19,768 bases of DNA from an uncultured Sphingosinicella sp. (GCA_946886275.1 CAMPIH010000025.1:1-19768); one strand, 5' to 3'; shown: positions 1-8,306, numbered from the stretch's first letter. The notes: generated from the letters alone by a model not told the origin. Numbers and translations are program-made.

Positions 1-1204
1 CCCAGCTCAGCTCGAACCGCAGGCCAGCGACGATCGCGTCCTGGAGATCGGGGCCCGTGCCCGGGTTCACGACATATTGAAGGTCCGGCTGAAGCGCCAA
101 ATAGTCCGTAATCGCGATCCGGTAAGTGAGCTCCAGACTGGTTTCTGAATGGCCGACGGGCTGACCGGCCACGGCGCGGGCTCGGCGGAAAGGCTCCCCA
201 TTGTGCGCGACGGCAATCGCCAGTCCGATCTGCTCTTCCCGCTCGCCCTTGGCGAAGACGGGTCCGGAGAGGGTGAGGCCGGCACCGGTGTAGCGAGCGA
301 TCTGATGAACCTGTGGATCGGCGAAGCCGATTCGGCCGAAGCCATCGACGTCGATTCCGCCGAGCTGGCCGATCGGCGCTTCAACATGAAGATAGACTCC
401 CGTCGATGCGCCGCTCGACCGGGTCGGGTCGATTGCGGTCACTCGGCCGCCGCTATGATGCCACGCCCCGACGGCGAGCTTTCCCCTGGCGTGGAAGTGG
501 TGAGCAATTTCCCCCACCAGCAACACCCCTTCGTCATCGTCGAGGTCGATCGCCATCCGGCGTGGACGATCGGGATTTCCCGGCGTGCCCTCGAACAGTC
601 CGGCGCGAAGAGTGACGTCGCCGCCCAGTTGGGCACGTCCGACGATACCCAGTCCGGTCAAGGGAAAGATCGAAGGCCCCGATTCACCAATCTGGCTGAA
701 ATCCGGTCCGATCCCGTGCGAGCTGTTGATGAAGAGAGAGCCCGGGCTGTTGACGTCGAACTCGCTGTTGAGATCGATCAGTCCGAGCTTGATGCTGATC
801 GCGCTCAGATCCTTCTCGATCCACGCCTCATAGAGCCGAAGCGAGCCGTCGGTGTCGATGTTGCTGATCGTCTGGAGATCGCCGACGATCGATTCCGAAA
901 GCGTGTTCCGATTGTTGTACAGAAGGGAGGCAAAAATCGTCGTGCCGTTCAGCCCTGCCTTCTCACCATCCAGAGTGACAGCCAGATCGGCATTGTCGAG
1001 ATAGACGAAATCGCGTCTCAATCCGCCGCGCAGATTGCTCCATATCTCACCCGTATAGACCGCTTCGACCGCAAGAAATTGACTGGCGAACGCCGGCTGG
1101 GATGCGCAAAGCCCGGCCGCCAGAATCGCCGAGACGGAAAGCCACCGGAAAGGGCGAGAGGCAGAGCCGATGCCCCGGTGAATGATCGACCTGCGTTTTC
1201 GCAT
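1..1204 (-). CDS. OprB-family carbohydrate-selective porin (3' end cut by window edge)
   Basis: This frame is open from the ATG at 1204 down to base 1 (401 codons, no stop), so only the last residues are missing. The product starts with a basic segment, then a hydrophobic stretch ending in AFA, a good signal peptide of about 40 residues. Next comes a beta-barrel pattern of alternating short strands. Features typical of OprB porins are the early SQFLAVEAVYTGE segment, the EAWIEK and KLGLIDLNSEFD segments near the middle, and the closing AIVAGLRFELSW. The predicted role is passive entry of sugars or other small polar solutes through the outer membrane. It follows the PepSY gene by 16 nt on the same strand and is probably the last or near-last gene of that operon. 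Its placement with amine-catabolism genes suggests that the real solute need not be a sugar. The ATG has only a weak upstream purine run, so the exact start is moderately sure. Confidence 0.85.
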   Translation of the reverse strand, partial: MRKRRSIIHRGIGSASRPFRWLSVSAILAAGLCASQPAFASQFLAVEAVYTGEIWSNLRGGLRRDFVYLDNADLAVTLDGEKAGLNGTTIFASLLYNNRNTLSESIVGDLQTISNIDTDGSLRLYEAWIEKDLSAISIKLGLIDLNSEFDVNSPGSLFINSSHGIGPDFSQIGESGPSIFPLTGLGIVGRAQLGGDVTLRAGLFEGTPGNPDRPRRMAIDLDDDEGVLLVGEIAHHFHARGKLAVGAWHHSGGRVTAIDPTRSSGASTGVYLHVEAPIGQLGGIDVDGFGRIGFADPQVHQIARYTGAGLTLSGPVFAKGEREEQIGLAIAVAHNGEPFRRARAVAGQPVGHSETSLELTYRIAITDYLALQPDLQYVVNPGTGPDLQDAIVAGLRFELSW

Positions 1205-1220
1205 TTCGACGCCCGGACGA

Positions 1221-2312
1221 TCAGCCACGTTTCTTCCGGCGCCGCCGCTTTCTCCACCACGCCCAGAGCCCAAGGCCGTAAAGGGTCGGGAGCGAGAGCC
1301 CCAGGAGAAGGATCAACGATCGCCCTGCCAGTCCGCCGACTTCGCCATTGTGGATTGCGAAAGCGAGGTCCGCGATCCGGTTGCTCACCGGAGCCGTGGT
1401 CGGATCGTAGACATCGAGCGTGCGTCCGCTTGCCGCGTCGACGGCGATGTTGGTGACACCGGCCCAAAGCCTCGGTTCGGCTTCCTGCCGTAGCCGAACG
1501 GCATAGATGGGCGATCTTTCGGTCGGCATCGCGATCGAGACGAACGCTGCGCCGGGAAAATGACTTTCAGCGACGTCGAGTGCGGCTTGAGGACCGACGA
1601 GATCAGCCGGCAATGTCTCGAGCGGCGCCGCCCGATAAGGCAGGCGATGCGGCACTATCCTGGCGAGGGCCGGCCGGAAATCGCCGGCGAAGACGAGATA
1701 GAGGCCGCAAGGGACGGTGACCAGCAGGATGAAACCGACCGCAAGTCCAAGGGCGCGATGCCAGCCATAGAGTCGTTGATCGACCGACCGCCAACGGCGC
1801 CAGTTGAAGGTGGCTCGCCAGGCGCCTCGGCGCGGCCAGGCAATGAACAGCCCGGCGATGATCGCCGCGAGGAGGGCAAAGCCGGAAAGGCCGGTGAGCT
1901 GGTTACTTTCCTCCCCGCGGAGCATCGATTGGTGAAGCAGATAGAGCCATTGCGAGAAGGAACCGCTCGCCGGCGACAGCGGCTCCAGATCGCGCCGACC
2001 CACGATGTCGGCGGTCGCGGCGTCGACGAGCAACGAACGCGCTTCCCCGTCGGGGTCGTGATAGTCCGCCGTCAGGAGATCGCCCGCTCGGTCGATGATC
2101 GCGATTCGCTCGATCCGGCCCTCCGACTCGGCCGACGAGCGCTGCGCGATGAGATCGAGCGACGCCATCGGACCGGCCGTGACCGCAGGTCCGTTGAAGC
2201 GGTCGAACTCGCGGTGGAAGACGAGCAGCGACCCGCTCAGCCCCTGAAGCGCCCAGAGCAACCCGATCGAGACGCCAAGCCAGAGGTGAACCTTGACGAA
2301 GGTCTTGCGCAT
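1221..2312 (-). CDS. PepSY-associated membrane protein (putative ferri-siderophore reductase)
   Basis: The 363-residue protein has four predicted membrane helices near residues 11-31, 140-159, 187-209 and 331-353. Histidines sit at or near the helix ends (H9, H33, H127, H185, H321). This is the plan of PepSY_TM proteins, of which FoxB-like members reduce ferric siderophores at the inner membrane; haem or metal binding through the histidines is an inference. A large periplasmic loop follows helix 1 and another follows helix 3, and the C-terminus is a very basic tail (WWRKRRRRKKRG). The start ATG overlaps the stop of the TonB receptor by one base (TGATG), so the two are probably translationally coupled. 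This receptor plus PepSY pair is a common arrangement for siderophore use. An unrelated role in PepSY-type membrane regulation cannot be excluded. Confidence 0.85.
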   Translation of the reverse strand: MRKTFVKVHLWLGVSIGLLWALQGLSGSLLVFHREFDRFNGPAVTAGPMASLDLIAQRSSAESEGRIERIAIIDRAGDLLTADYHDPDGEARSLLVDAATADIVGRRDLEPLSPASGSFSQWLYLLHQSMLRGEESNQLTGLSGFALLAAIIAGLFIAWPRRGAWRATFNWRRWRSVDQRLYGWHRALGLAVGFILLVTVPCGLYLVFAGDFRPALARIVPHRLPYRAAPLETLPADLVGPQAALDVAESHFPGAAFVSIAMPTERSPIYAVRLRQEAEPRLWAGVTNIAVDAASGRTLDVYDPTTAPVSNRIADLAFAIHNGEVGGLAGRSLILLLGLSLPTLYGLGLWAWWRKRRRRKKRG

Positions 2313-4393
2313 CAGATGCCGAGGCGCGCCGTCAACCTGATCTGCCGCGGGAATCCGACTGCGACCAAGCCGTTGCTCGCCGTGCTCCAGTAGCGTTCGT
2401 TCGTCAGATTATCGGCGTTGAGCTGGAGCGTCAGTCCGTCTCGTCCGACATCTTCGAACGTATAACGCGCCGAGGCGGAGAAGGTCGTATAGCCGTCGAC
2501 AAAGGCATCGTTGAAATTGTTGACCGCGCGATTGCCGATGTAGAACAGCCCTCCACCGACAGCCAGTCCGGGGACCGCTTCGGGACGATATTCGGCATAG
2601 AGGCTGGCCGTCCATTCAGGCGTATTTTCCGGCCGCTTGCCGACGAGACGAGCGTTCACCGCGCGGAGCGTTTCCGCATCGAGATACTGGCCGGTGAGGT
2701 AGACCGAAAGCTGGGGAGTGACCTCGCCGGTGACGGAGGCTTCGATCCCGCGGTAGCGGGCGCGTCCGGCAAGCTTGAAGCGATTGTCGACCGGATCGGT
2801 GAAGGCCGACGGCCGCTCGATCTGGAAACCGGCAAGCTGGAAGATGATTCCGGCCAGGGCCTCGCCCTTGATCCCGACCTCATATTGGGTCGAGACAGCC
2901 GGCGGAAGGACATCGCCCGGAAGCGCGCTGTTGACCGGCGCCGTTCCTCCCTCCTCGAGACCCTCGAGATAGGTCGCATAGAGGCTCAGATTCTCGTTGG
3001 GCTTGACGATCACCCCGACCGAGGGTGTCCAGCGATTGACGGTGAAGGCGGTCACGTCGCCGTTGGGGCGGGTCGTCACGCTCTCGTAATTGCTGTAGCG
3101 AACGCCGCCGAGCAGCTCGACGATGCCCAGTTCCGCGCGGTCGACGAGATAGACGCCCCGGTCGGTGATATCGAGCGGCGTCACCGTGAAGACGGTCGGT
3201 TCGGGAACGCTCACGTCACGGGGATTGAAGAAATTCTGGGCGACGGTGAGCGCGGTGCTGTTCCGTCCGTTCTGCCAGCGCCAATTGCTCGATGCACCGA
3301 CGATGAGATTGTGCGTGATCCCGCCGGTCTGAAACACCCCGGCCAGCTCGGCACGGGCATTGCGATTGCGAAAGCGCTGGTTGCGCGTCCGGAAAATCCG
3401 CAAGGTGCCGTCACCGGTGGGGGTGCCGTACCGTTCGAGTTGCGAAAAGTCGCGGTTCCGAACGGTCAGCGCCTGGCCGCCCTCGACCGTCAGAGCCCAG
3501 CCGCTCGATATCCGCCAGTCGACCCGCCCGAGGACATTGGTCGCCCAGGCGTCGTAACGAAGGTCGCGGCCGCCGAAATTGGTTTCCGGATCGGGAATGT
3601 CGGGGACGAATCCCGAATCGGCGGGCAGCAGCTGCAGCGCGGAAGGCTCGGTCACATCCTTGGCGACATGCTCGACGTCCAGCTTGAACCTGACCGCGTC
3701 GCTCGCGTCCCAGTCCGCCGCCAGAGCGGCGACATAGCGTTCGCCATCGAAGCGGCGGATGCCGTTCTCGACAACTCCGGCGCCGCCATTGAAGCGAATG
3801 CCGAAGCGGTCGCTGATCCTCCGGCTGACATCGACAGTTCCATTGAACGCACCGTGGTTGGTGCCGCTCATCGTGAATTCGGTCAGATCTCGATCGGGCC
3901 GCTCGGTGACGAGATTGACGATTCCCGAGGGCGGAGCGAAGCCGTAATAAAGGGCCCCGACGCCCTTCAGCACTTCGACCCGGTCCTTGTTTTCCAACGG
4001 CAGATCGACGAGGTTGATGATCGGCATCGATCCATTCAGGCGATAGCTGGTGCGGTTTTCGACGAGAATGCCGCGGACCGCGATATTGTCGTAAGTCGTG
4101 CCGCCGAGCTGCGAACGGGTGACGCCTGCGGTGTTGCGCAGCGCCTCGTAGAGGCCGGTGACGGCCTGCGAACGAAGGAGCTCCTGAGGCACGACATTGA
4201 CGGTCAGTGGGACGTCGATGATCCGGGCATTTCGGAAGGTGCCGACCTGGACCAGGCCTGCGCCAAAGCTGTCCGGCCGGTCGGCAGTGATGACGATTTC
4301 CTCGAGCACAGGCTCGTCGGTGGACTGGGCAGAGACTTGCCCGGGGAGGGCAAAACCTAGCGCGAGCATCGTCGTGTGCGTAATCTTCCTCAC
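2312..4393 (-). CDS. TonB-dependent siderophore-type receptor
   Basis: This is an outer-membrane active importer of about 693 residues, a usual length for the family. A signal peptide of about 23 residues ends at VSAQ. A TonB box (EIVITA, about residues 32-37) follows, then a plug domain with VPLTVNVVPQELL, NIAVRGI, the VEVLKG segment and PPSGIVNLVTERP. These are characteristic of ferric-siderophore receptors rather than SusC-type carbohydrate receptors. The rest is a 22-strand barrel. The frame stays open upstream to 4636, but that part lies inside the aldehyde dehydrogenase gene. I chose GTG 4393 because GGGAGGAA lies just upstream; ATG 4411 is the alternative and has a poorer ribosome site. 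The chain ends ARLGI, without the usual terminal aromatic residue. It follows the dehydrogenase by 37 nt on the same strand. No convincing Fur box was seen before it. Confidence 0.93.
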   Translation of the reverse strand: MRKITHTTMLALGFALPGQVSAQSTDEPVLEEIVITADRPDSFGAGLVQVGTFRNARIIDVPLTVNVVPQELLRSQAVTGLYEALRNTAGVTRSQLGGTTYDNIAVRGILVENRTSYRLNGSMPIINLVDLPLENKDRVEVLKGVGALYYGFAPPSGIVNLVTERPDRDLTEFTMSGTNHGAFNGTVDVSRRISDRFGIRFNGGAGVVENGIRRFDGERYVAALAADWDASDAVRFKLDVEHVAKDVTEPSALQLLPADSGFVPDIPDPETNFGGRDLRYDAWATNVLGRVDWRISSGWALTVEGGQALTVRNRDFSQLERYGTPTGDGTLRIFRTRNQRFRNRNARAELAGVFQTGGITHNLIVGASSNWRWQNGRNSTALTVAQNFFNPRDVSVPEPTVFTVTPLDITDRGVYLVDRAELGIVELLGGVRYSNYESVTTRPNGDVTAFTVNRWTPSVGVIVKPNENLSLYATYLEGLEEGGTAPVNSALPGDVLPPAVSTQYEVGIKGEALAGIIFQLAGFQIERPSAFTDPVDNRFKLAGRARYRGIEASVTGEVTPQLSVYLTGQYLDAETLRAVNARLVGKRPENTPEWTASLYAEYRPEAVPGLAVGGGLFYIGNRAVNNFNDAFVDGYTTFSASARYTFEDVGRDGLTLQLNADNLTNERYWSTASNGLVAVGFPRQIRLTARLGI

Positions 4394-4397
4394 TCTT

Positions 4398-4404
4398 TCC
4401 TCCC
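4398..4404 (-). promoter_or_regulatory. Ribosome binding site deciding the GTG start of the TonB receptor
   Basis: On the minus strand the sequence reads GGGAGGA, ending four bases before GTG 4393. It lies inside the reading frame that would begin at ATG 4411, which makes the GTG the better-supported start and yields a signal peptide without the acidic KREE prefix. Confidence 0.6.
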
Positions 4405-4430
4405 GTTTCATCCTATTTTGATTTTGCTGA

Positions 4431-5837
4431 TCAGTGCTGAGCGGCGAGGCATGCCGTCTGCGACACAAGCGCATCCGGTGCCGGCCAGAGCCGGCTTTTG
4501 GGCCGGTTGAACGAGGCGAAGGCGAATTTGCTGAGCGACAGTCCTGACCCGCTGTCGCGGCGGCCGCTCCAGGGCAGCGCCGGATCCAGATAGTCGCAGC
4601 GGTTCTGATAGACCGTGCCGACATCGAGCTGGTCACCGACGCGTCGGGCGCGGCCCGAATCGCTCGTCCAGATCGAGGCGGTGAGTCCGAAGCGGGTGTC
4701 GTTGATCAGGCGCACCGCCTCGTCGTCGCCTTCGACCGGGACGACACCGACGACCGGGCCGAAGCTTTCGTCGCGCATCACCGACATGCGATGATCGACG
4801 TCGACCAATATTTCGGGTGGCACATAATGGCCGTCGCCGGATTCCGCCCCCAACATCCGTCGGGCGCCGCGCTCGACGGCTTCCTCGATCTGGCGGCGGA
4901 CGAAGGCGGCACCCTCCGAGCGTGCCATCGGACCAAGGCTGGTCCGAGGGTCGAGCGGGTCGCCGAGGCGGAGCCTTCCGGCCTGCTCCGCCAGCCCCTC
5001 GACGAAAGCCTGGTAACAGGAGCGGTCGACATAGATCCGCTCGACCCCGCAGCAGGATTGTCCGCTATTGTAGAACGCGCCGTCCGCCAGATTTTCGATT
5101 GCCGACTGGAGATCCGCGTCGTCACAGACATAAGCGGCATCCTTGCCGCCGAGCTCGAGCGTGACCGGCGTGAAGTTCGGTGCGGCGGCGGCCGCGATGA
5201 TCCGGCCCACCTCCACCGAACCGGTGAATACGACGCGCCCGAATTCGGGCCGGGAAACGGCGTCAAGAGTGGTCGGATTGGTGCAATGGAGGATCTGCAG
5301 GACATCCGGTGGAAGCCCGGCCGAAGCGAAGGCCGCGGCGATGCGCTCGGCGACGAGCGCCGTCTGGAAGCTGTGCTTCAGAATGACGGCATTTCCCGAC
5401 GCGAGCGCCGGCGCCAAAGCGTTGGTCGCGGTGAGATAAGGATAGTTCCAGGGCGCGACGATCAGGACGATTCCGACCGGTTCCCAGCTGATCGCCCGAC
5501 CGGGTGCGACCTCGATCTCGTCGATCGAAGTCCGGGCGATTCCGGCCATGTACCGCGCCCGATCCGCCGCGCGCTGGATTTCGCCGGCACCCTCGCCCAC
5601 CGGACGGCCGATTTGCCAGGCAAGCTCGACGGCGGCTTCGTCCGCCTTGCGTTCCAGCGCTGCAAAAGCGCGCGCGACGATCGCCGCCCGGTTCTCGACC
5701 GGAACCTGGCGCCAGTGGCGCTGGGCGGCCGAAGCGCGCCCGATCATGGCGGTGAGCTCTCTCGCGGATTCCGCGGGCCGCACGGCATGAATCGAGCCAT
5801 CGACAGGCGAGATCAGCTCGAGAGTCTCGCCGGCCAT
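4431..5837 (-). CDS. NAD(P)-dependent aldehyde dehydrogenase
   Basis: The 468-residue protein is a full-length member of the ALDH superfamily, oxidising an aldehyde to a carboxylate in the cytoplasm. All key parts are visible: the oxyanion asparagine in APWNYPY (N131), the coenzyme lysine in VILKHS (K154), the glycine-rich FTGSVEVGR, the general base in LELGGKD (E228), the nucleophile in NSGQSCCG (C262) and the ESFGPVVG coenzyme motif (E357). The C-terminus LSLSKFAF followed by NRPKS is typical of short-chain and amino-aldehyde type members. The start ATG is one base downstream of the glutamine-synthetase-like stop, so the two are coupled. In polyamine pathways such as Puu a gamma-glutamyl ligase and an aldehyde dehydrogenase act on the same amine skeleton, so an amino- or gamma-glutamylamino-aldehyde substrate is likely by inference. 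The exact substrate cannot be read from the sequence. Confidence 0.95.
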   Translation of the reverse strand: MAGETLELISPVDGSIHAVRPAESARELTAMIGRASAAQRHWRQVPVENRAAIVARAFAALERKADEAAVELAWQIGRPVGEGAGEIQRAADRARYMAGIARTSIDEIEVAPGRAISWEPVGIVLIVAPWNYPYLTATNALAPALASGNAVILKHSFQTALVAERIAAAFASAGLPPDVLQILHCTNPTTLDAVSRPEFGRVVFTGSVEVGRIIAAAAAPNFTPVTLELGGKDAAYVCDDADLQSAIENLADGAFYNSGQSCCGVERIYVDRSCYQAFVEGLAEQAGRLRLGDPLDPRTSLGPMARSEGAAFVRRQIEEAVERGARRMLGAESGDGHYVPPEILVDVDHRMSVMRDESFGPVVGVVPVEGDDEAVRLINDTRFGLTASIWTSDSGRARRVGDQLDVGTVYQNRCDYLDPALPWSGRRDSGSGLSLSKFAFASFNRPKSRLWPAPDALVSQTACLAAQH

Positions 5838-5838
5838 C

Positions 5839-7227
5839 TCAGATGATCTCGAAATAACGCTGGAGTTCCCAATCGGTCACTGCCGCGCGAAAACGGGAAT
5901 CCTCCCATTCGCGCGAATGCGCATAATGGGTGACGAAGGCGTCGCCGAACCATTCATGCGCTGCCCTGGAGCCGCGCAGCGCCCTGGTCGCGTCGGCCAG
6001 GCTCTCCGGAAGCCGCGCCGCGCCAGCCGGATCTGCATAAGCATTGCCTTGAACGGGCTCCACTCTTGGCGACCCGGCGCGGATTCCGTTCAGGCCCGAG
6101 GCGATGGCCGCCGCAAGCGCCAGATAGGGATTGGCATCGGCGCCGCAGACCCGGAACTCGACTCGGCGGGACTGCGGCGACCGACCGATGATCCGCAAGG
6201 CGCAGGTCCGGTTGTCGACGCCCGAGGTCGCGCTGGTCGGCGCCCACGCTCCGGGCACGAGCCGGGAATAAGAGTTGATGGTCGGCGCGTAGAGCGCCGT
6301 ATATTCAGGCAGCAAAGCGAGCTGGCCGGCCACGAACTGGTCGAGCAGCTCGCTCGACCCGTCTTCCCGCTCCGGGTCGAAAAAGACCGCTGCGCCGTCC
6401 TCCTTGGCGCGGAGCGAAATGTGCATGTGCCCGCCAAGGCCCTGATGCTCGGGAGACCATTTCGCCATGAAGGTCGCGAGCAAGCCGTTGCGCCGTGCGA
6501 TATCCTTGGCAAAGGTCTTGAAGATGGCGGCCCGGTCTGCGGCGGCGAGGGCGTCGGTTGCGGCGATCGCCGCTTCCCAGATGCCCGGCCCGTTTTCGGT
6601 GTGCACTCCAACCAGCGGCACGGCCATCGCCGCGCAATCCCGGATCAGCGCTTCGCAATATTCCGAGAAGTTCGCGCTGCGAAGAATCGAATAGCCGAAA
6701 TTGCCTGGCGACAGCGGCTTGAGCCCGCGAAAACCCTTGGCGTGAGCGCTGTCGGTGGTTTCGGCGAAGAGAGTGAATTCATATTCGAAACCGACGAGGA
6801 CCTCGAACCCCATCGCCGAGGCCTGGTCGACGACCTTGCCAAGCAGGGTACGCGGACAGACCGCAGCGGCATCGCCGGCAAGCTCGCCCAGGACGAGCAG
6901 GCCCTTGCCGCCAAATTCGTTGGGAAGGTCACGCGCCGTTTCGGGGCGGACGTTGATCGGCATGTCCGGATAACCGGTGTGCCAGCCGCTCAGGCTGCCG
7001 GGGTTGTTCGTGTAGAGAGTGTCGTCGCAATCCCAGCCGATCAGGCAGGAACACAAGCCGAGACCCCCGTCCACGCCCGCCAACAGATCGGCGGCGGCAA
7101 CATATTTGCCGCGCATCACGCCGTCGATGTCGGTGACGCCCAGCTTCAGGTGCGAAAGCCCGCGCTCTTCCACCATCCGGGCAAATTCCGCGGCCGACTC
7201 GATCTGCGTCTTTGAGCTCAATGCCAC
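5839..7227 (-). CDS. Glutamine-synthetase-like gamma-glutamyl-amine ligase (PuuA/GlnA3-type)
   Basis: This is a glutamine synthetase-fold enzyme that probably joins glutamate to an amine with ATP. Visible marks are VTDIDGVMRGK in the N-terminal beta-grasp domain, metal-binding glutamates in FEYEF and in TENGPGIWEAA, the GLGGHMHISL histidine loop, a NSYSRLVPG stretch, DNRTCALR, and VEFRVCGADANPYLALAA. The protein ends DWELQRYFEII. There is no adenylylation-loop tyrosine segment as in true GlnA, which fits the catabolic gamma-glutamyl-polyamine or ethanolamide synthetases. The frame is open to a TTG at 7266, but that codon has no ribosome site and lies in the promoter region. GTG 7227 gives a family-like N-terminus and is my preferred start; GTG 7254 and TTG 7221 are possible. 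It is the first gene of the leftward operon, divergent from the GntR regulator. The amine it uses is unknown. Confidence 0.92.
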   Translation of the reverse strand: MALSSKTQIESAAEFARMVEERGLSHLKLGVTDIDGVMRGKYVAAADLLAGVDGGLGLCSCLIGWDCDDTLYTNNPGSLSGWHTGYPDMPINVRPETARDLPNEFGGKGLLVLGELAGDAAAVCPRTLLGKVVDQASAMGFEVLVGFEYEFTLFAETTDSAHAKGFRGLKPLSPGNFGYSILRSANFSEYCEALIRDCAAMAVPLVGVHTENGPGIWEAAIAATDALAAADRAAIFKTFAKDIARRNGLLATFMAKWSPEHQGLGGHMHISLRAKEDGAAVFFDPEREDGSSELLDQFVAGQLALLPEYTALYAPTINSYSRLVPGAWAPTSATSGVDNRTCALRIIGRSPQSRRVEFRVCGADANPYLALAAAIASGLNGIRAGSPRVEPVQGNAYADPAGAARLPESLADATRALRGSRAAHEWFGDAFVTHYAHSREWEDSRFRAAVTDWELQRYFEII

Positions 7228-7356
7228 ACCCGTTTGCCGCTGGACCGTGGGCACCTTAACAGGCAATAATGGTTTTTCAAGTTACAATAATACCGCTATC
7301 AAGCACGGACGCATTCACGTTCTTCCGATCGCCGAATGTTTGTAGGATGACCAGAC
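7228..7356. promoter_or_regulatory. Divergent control region between the ligase operon and the GntR gene
   Basis: This AT-richer segment must hold promoters for both directions. CAATAAT occurs twice as a direct repeat, at 7264-7270 and 7285-7291, exactly 21 bases apart (two helical turns). The 13-mer at 7287-7299, ATAATACCGCTAT, matches 10 of 13 bases of the perfect inverted repeat upstream of the alpha/beta hydrolase. On the minus strand TATTAT (7292-7287) is a possible -10 box; on the plus strand TACAAT (7283-7288) is a possible -10 box. Neither has a convincing -35 partner. AGGA at 7344-7347 serves the GntR start. No sigma-54 or Fur-type site was recognised. Confidence 0.5.
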
Positions 7357-8244
7357 ATGACCCAGGCCAACCAACTTGCCCTCGAGCTCAGCGAGAAGGT
7401 CGTCCAGTTCTGCCTCGAGCATGATCTGGCCCCCGGCGACCGCCTCGCCGAGCGCAAGCTCGCGGCGGCGTTCGGAGTCTCTCGCTCTCCGATCAGGGCT
7501 GCCCTCAAGGTGCTCGAGGATCGTTCGGTCGTCCGGCGCACGGATCGTGCTTATGTGCTCGCGCTCGGCCCCGCCGAACTGACCGGTTTGTCGCTCGACG
7601 TTCCCCCCGCCGCCGCCGAGGAGCTTTACGTACAAGTGCTTCGCGACCGGTTTGCAGGGCGAATCCCCGAACAGATCAGCGAAGCCGACCTGCTGCGCGA
7701 ATATAAGGTCACCCGAAGCACTCTGACGAAGGCGCTCATGGCCCTCAATCAGGACGGCCATATCAGCCGCAGCCCAGGGCGAGGCTGGATGTTCCACGAG
7801 ACGCTGGGGACGGTGGAAGCCTATCGCGCCAGTTATGAATATCGATTGGCGATCGAGCCGGCGGCGCTCGGTTCACCCCATTACCGGATCGACAAGGGCC
7901 GAGTCGAAGCCCTGCTCGCGCGTCACCTGGAGCTCCTCGATCCAGGCGCCGGCCCGATCAGCGCGGCGCAATGGTTCAGCCTCGACGCCGAGCTTCACGA
8001 AATGCTCGCCGCCTTTTCGGGAAACGAATTCTTCCTTCAGGGCGTGCGCAGCCAGAACCGCCTCCGCCGCACCGTCGAGATCGAATCCTATTACGCCAAC
8101 GAACGGGTGAAGGATTCCTTCGAGGAGCATGTCGCGATCCTCGAGGCGCTGCTGAAGGACGACCGGGCGTGGGCGGCAACCCTGCTCACCCGCCACCTCC
8201 GGCTCGCCAGCGAGTCCACCGAGATCTTCCTCGCCGATGACTGA
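7357..8244 (+). CDS. GntR-family regulator with two winged-helix domains and an FCD domain
   Basis: The 295-residue protein starts with a GntR winged helix (about residues 5-70: DRLAERKLAAAFGVSRSPIR is the helix-turn-helix). A second, complete-looking GntR winged helix follows at about 86-147 (EADLLREYKVTRSTLTKAL, then DGHISRSPGRGWMF as the wing). The C-terminal part (about 155-287) is an FCD ligand domain with the usual metal residues in DAELHEML (D210, H214), H258 and H280. GntR/FCD proteins normally have one DNA-binding domain, so the duplication is unusual. FCD regulators usually respond to organic acids or related metabolites of the adjacent pathway. It lies between the two operons and probably controls both. 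AGGA nine bases before the ATG supports the start. The effector cannot be predicted. Confidence 0.93.
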   Translation: MTQANQLALELSEKVVQFCLEHDLAPGDRLAERKLAAAFGVSRSPIRAALKVLEDRSVVRRTDRAYVLALGPAELTGLSLDVPPAAAEELYVQVLRDRFAGRIPEQISEADLLREYKVTRSTLTKALMALNQDGHISRSPGRGWMFHETLGTVEAYRASYEYRLAIEPAALGSPHYRIDKGRVEALLARHLELLDPGAGPISAAQWFSLDAELHEMLAAFSGNEFFLQGVRSQNRLRRTVEIESYYANERVKDSFEEHVAILEALLKDDRAWAATLLTRHLRLASESTEIFLADD

Positions 8245-8252
8245 CCCTTTCT

Positions 8253-8271
8253 GTCGCCAGGATCAGGCGAC
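8253..8271. repeat. Hairpin-forming inverted repeat after the GntR gene
   Basis: GTCGCC and GGCGAC form a perfect 6-bp stem around a 7-base loop, starting nine bases after the GntR stop. There is no T-run behind it on the plus strand, so it is at best a weak terminator; it could also be a regulator site just upstream of the next promoter. Confidence 0.35.
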
Positions 8272-8278
8272 CGCGCCC

Positions 8279-8306
8279 TTGTCTTGGTATTTTCGGGTTG
8301 TATAAT
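8279..8306 (+). promoter_or_regulatory. Sigma-70 promoter of the hydrolase-transporter operon
   Basis: A TTGTCT -35 element (8279-8284) is followed after 16 bases by a consensus TATAAT -10 element (8301-8306). Transcription would begin near 8313, giving a leader of about 50 bases before the TTG start at 8367. It is the clearest promoter in the window and implies that the operon is transcribed separately from the GntR gene. Confidence 0.65.

Noticed and set aside
149..1456. 435-codon plus-strand frame at the window start
   Set aside because: Opposite the porin and PepSY genes, which carry signal peptide, barrel and membrane features; the plus-strand product has none.
2885..4360. Long plus-strand open frame (491 codons) opposite the TonB receptor
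   Set aside because: It mirrors the codon structure of the receptor in high-GC DNA, its product lacks any recognisable motif, and the receptor on the other strand is unmistakable.
4394..4440. Possible Fur box before the TonB receptor
   Set aside because: The AT-rich stretch does not match the GATAATGATAATCATTATC pattern and the gene is 37 nt behind the dehydrogenase, within an operon.
7245..7270. Possible sigma-54 promoter (GGGCAC followed by GGCA)
   Set aside because: The GG and GC dinucleotides are not spaced by ten bases as required for -24/-12 elements.
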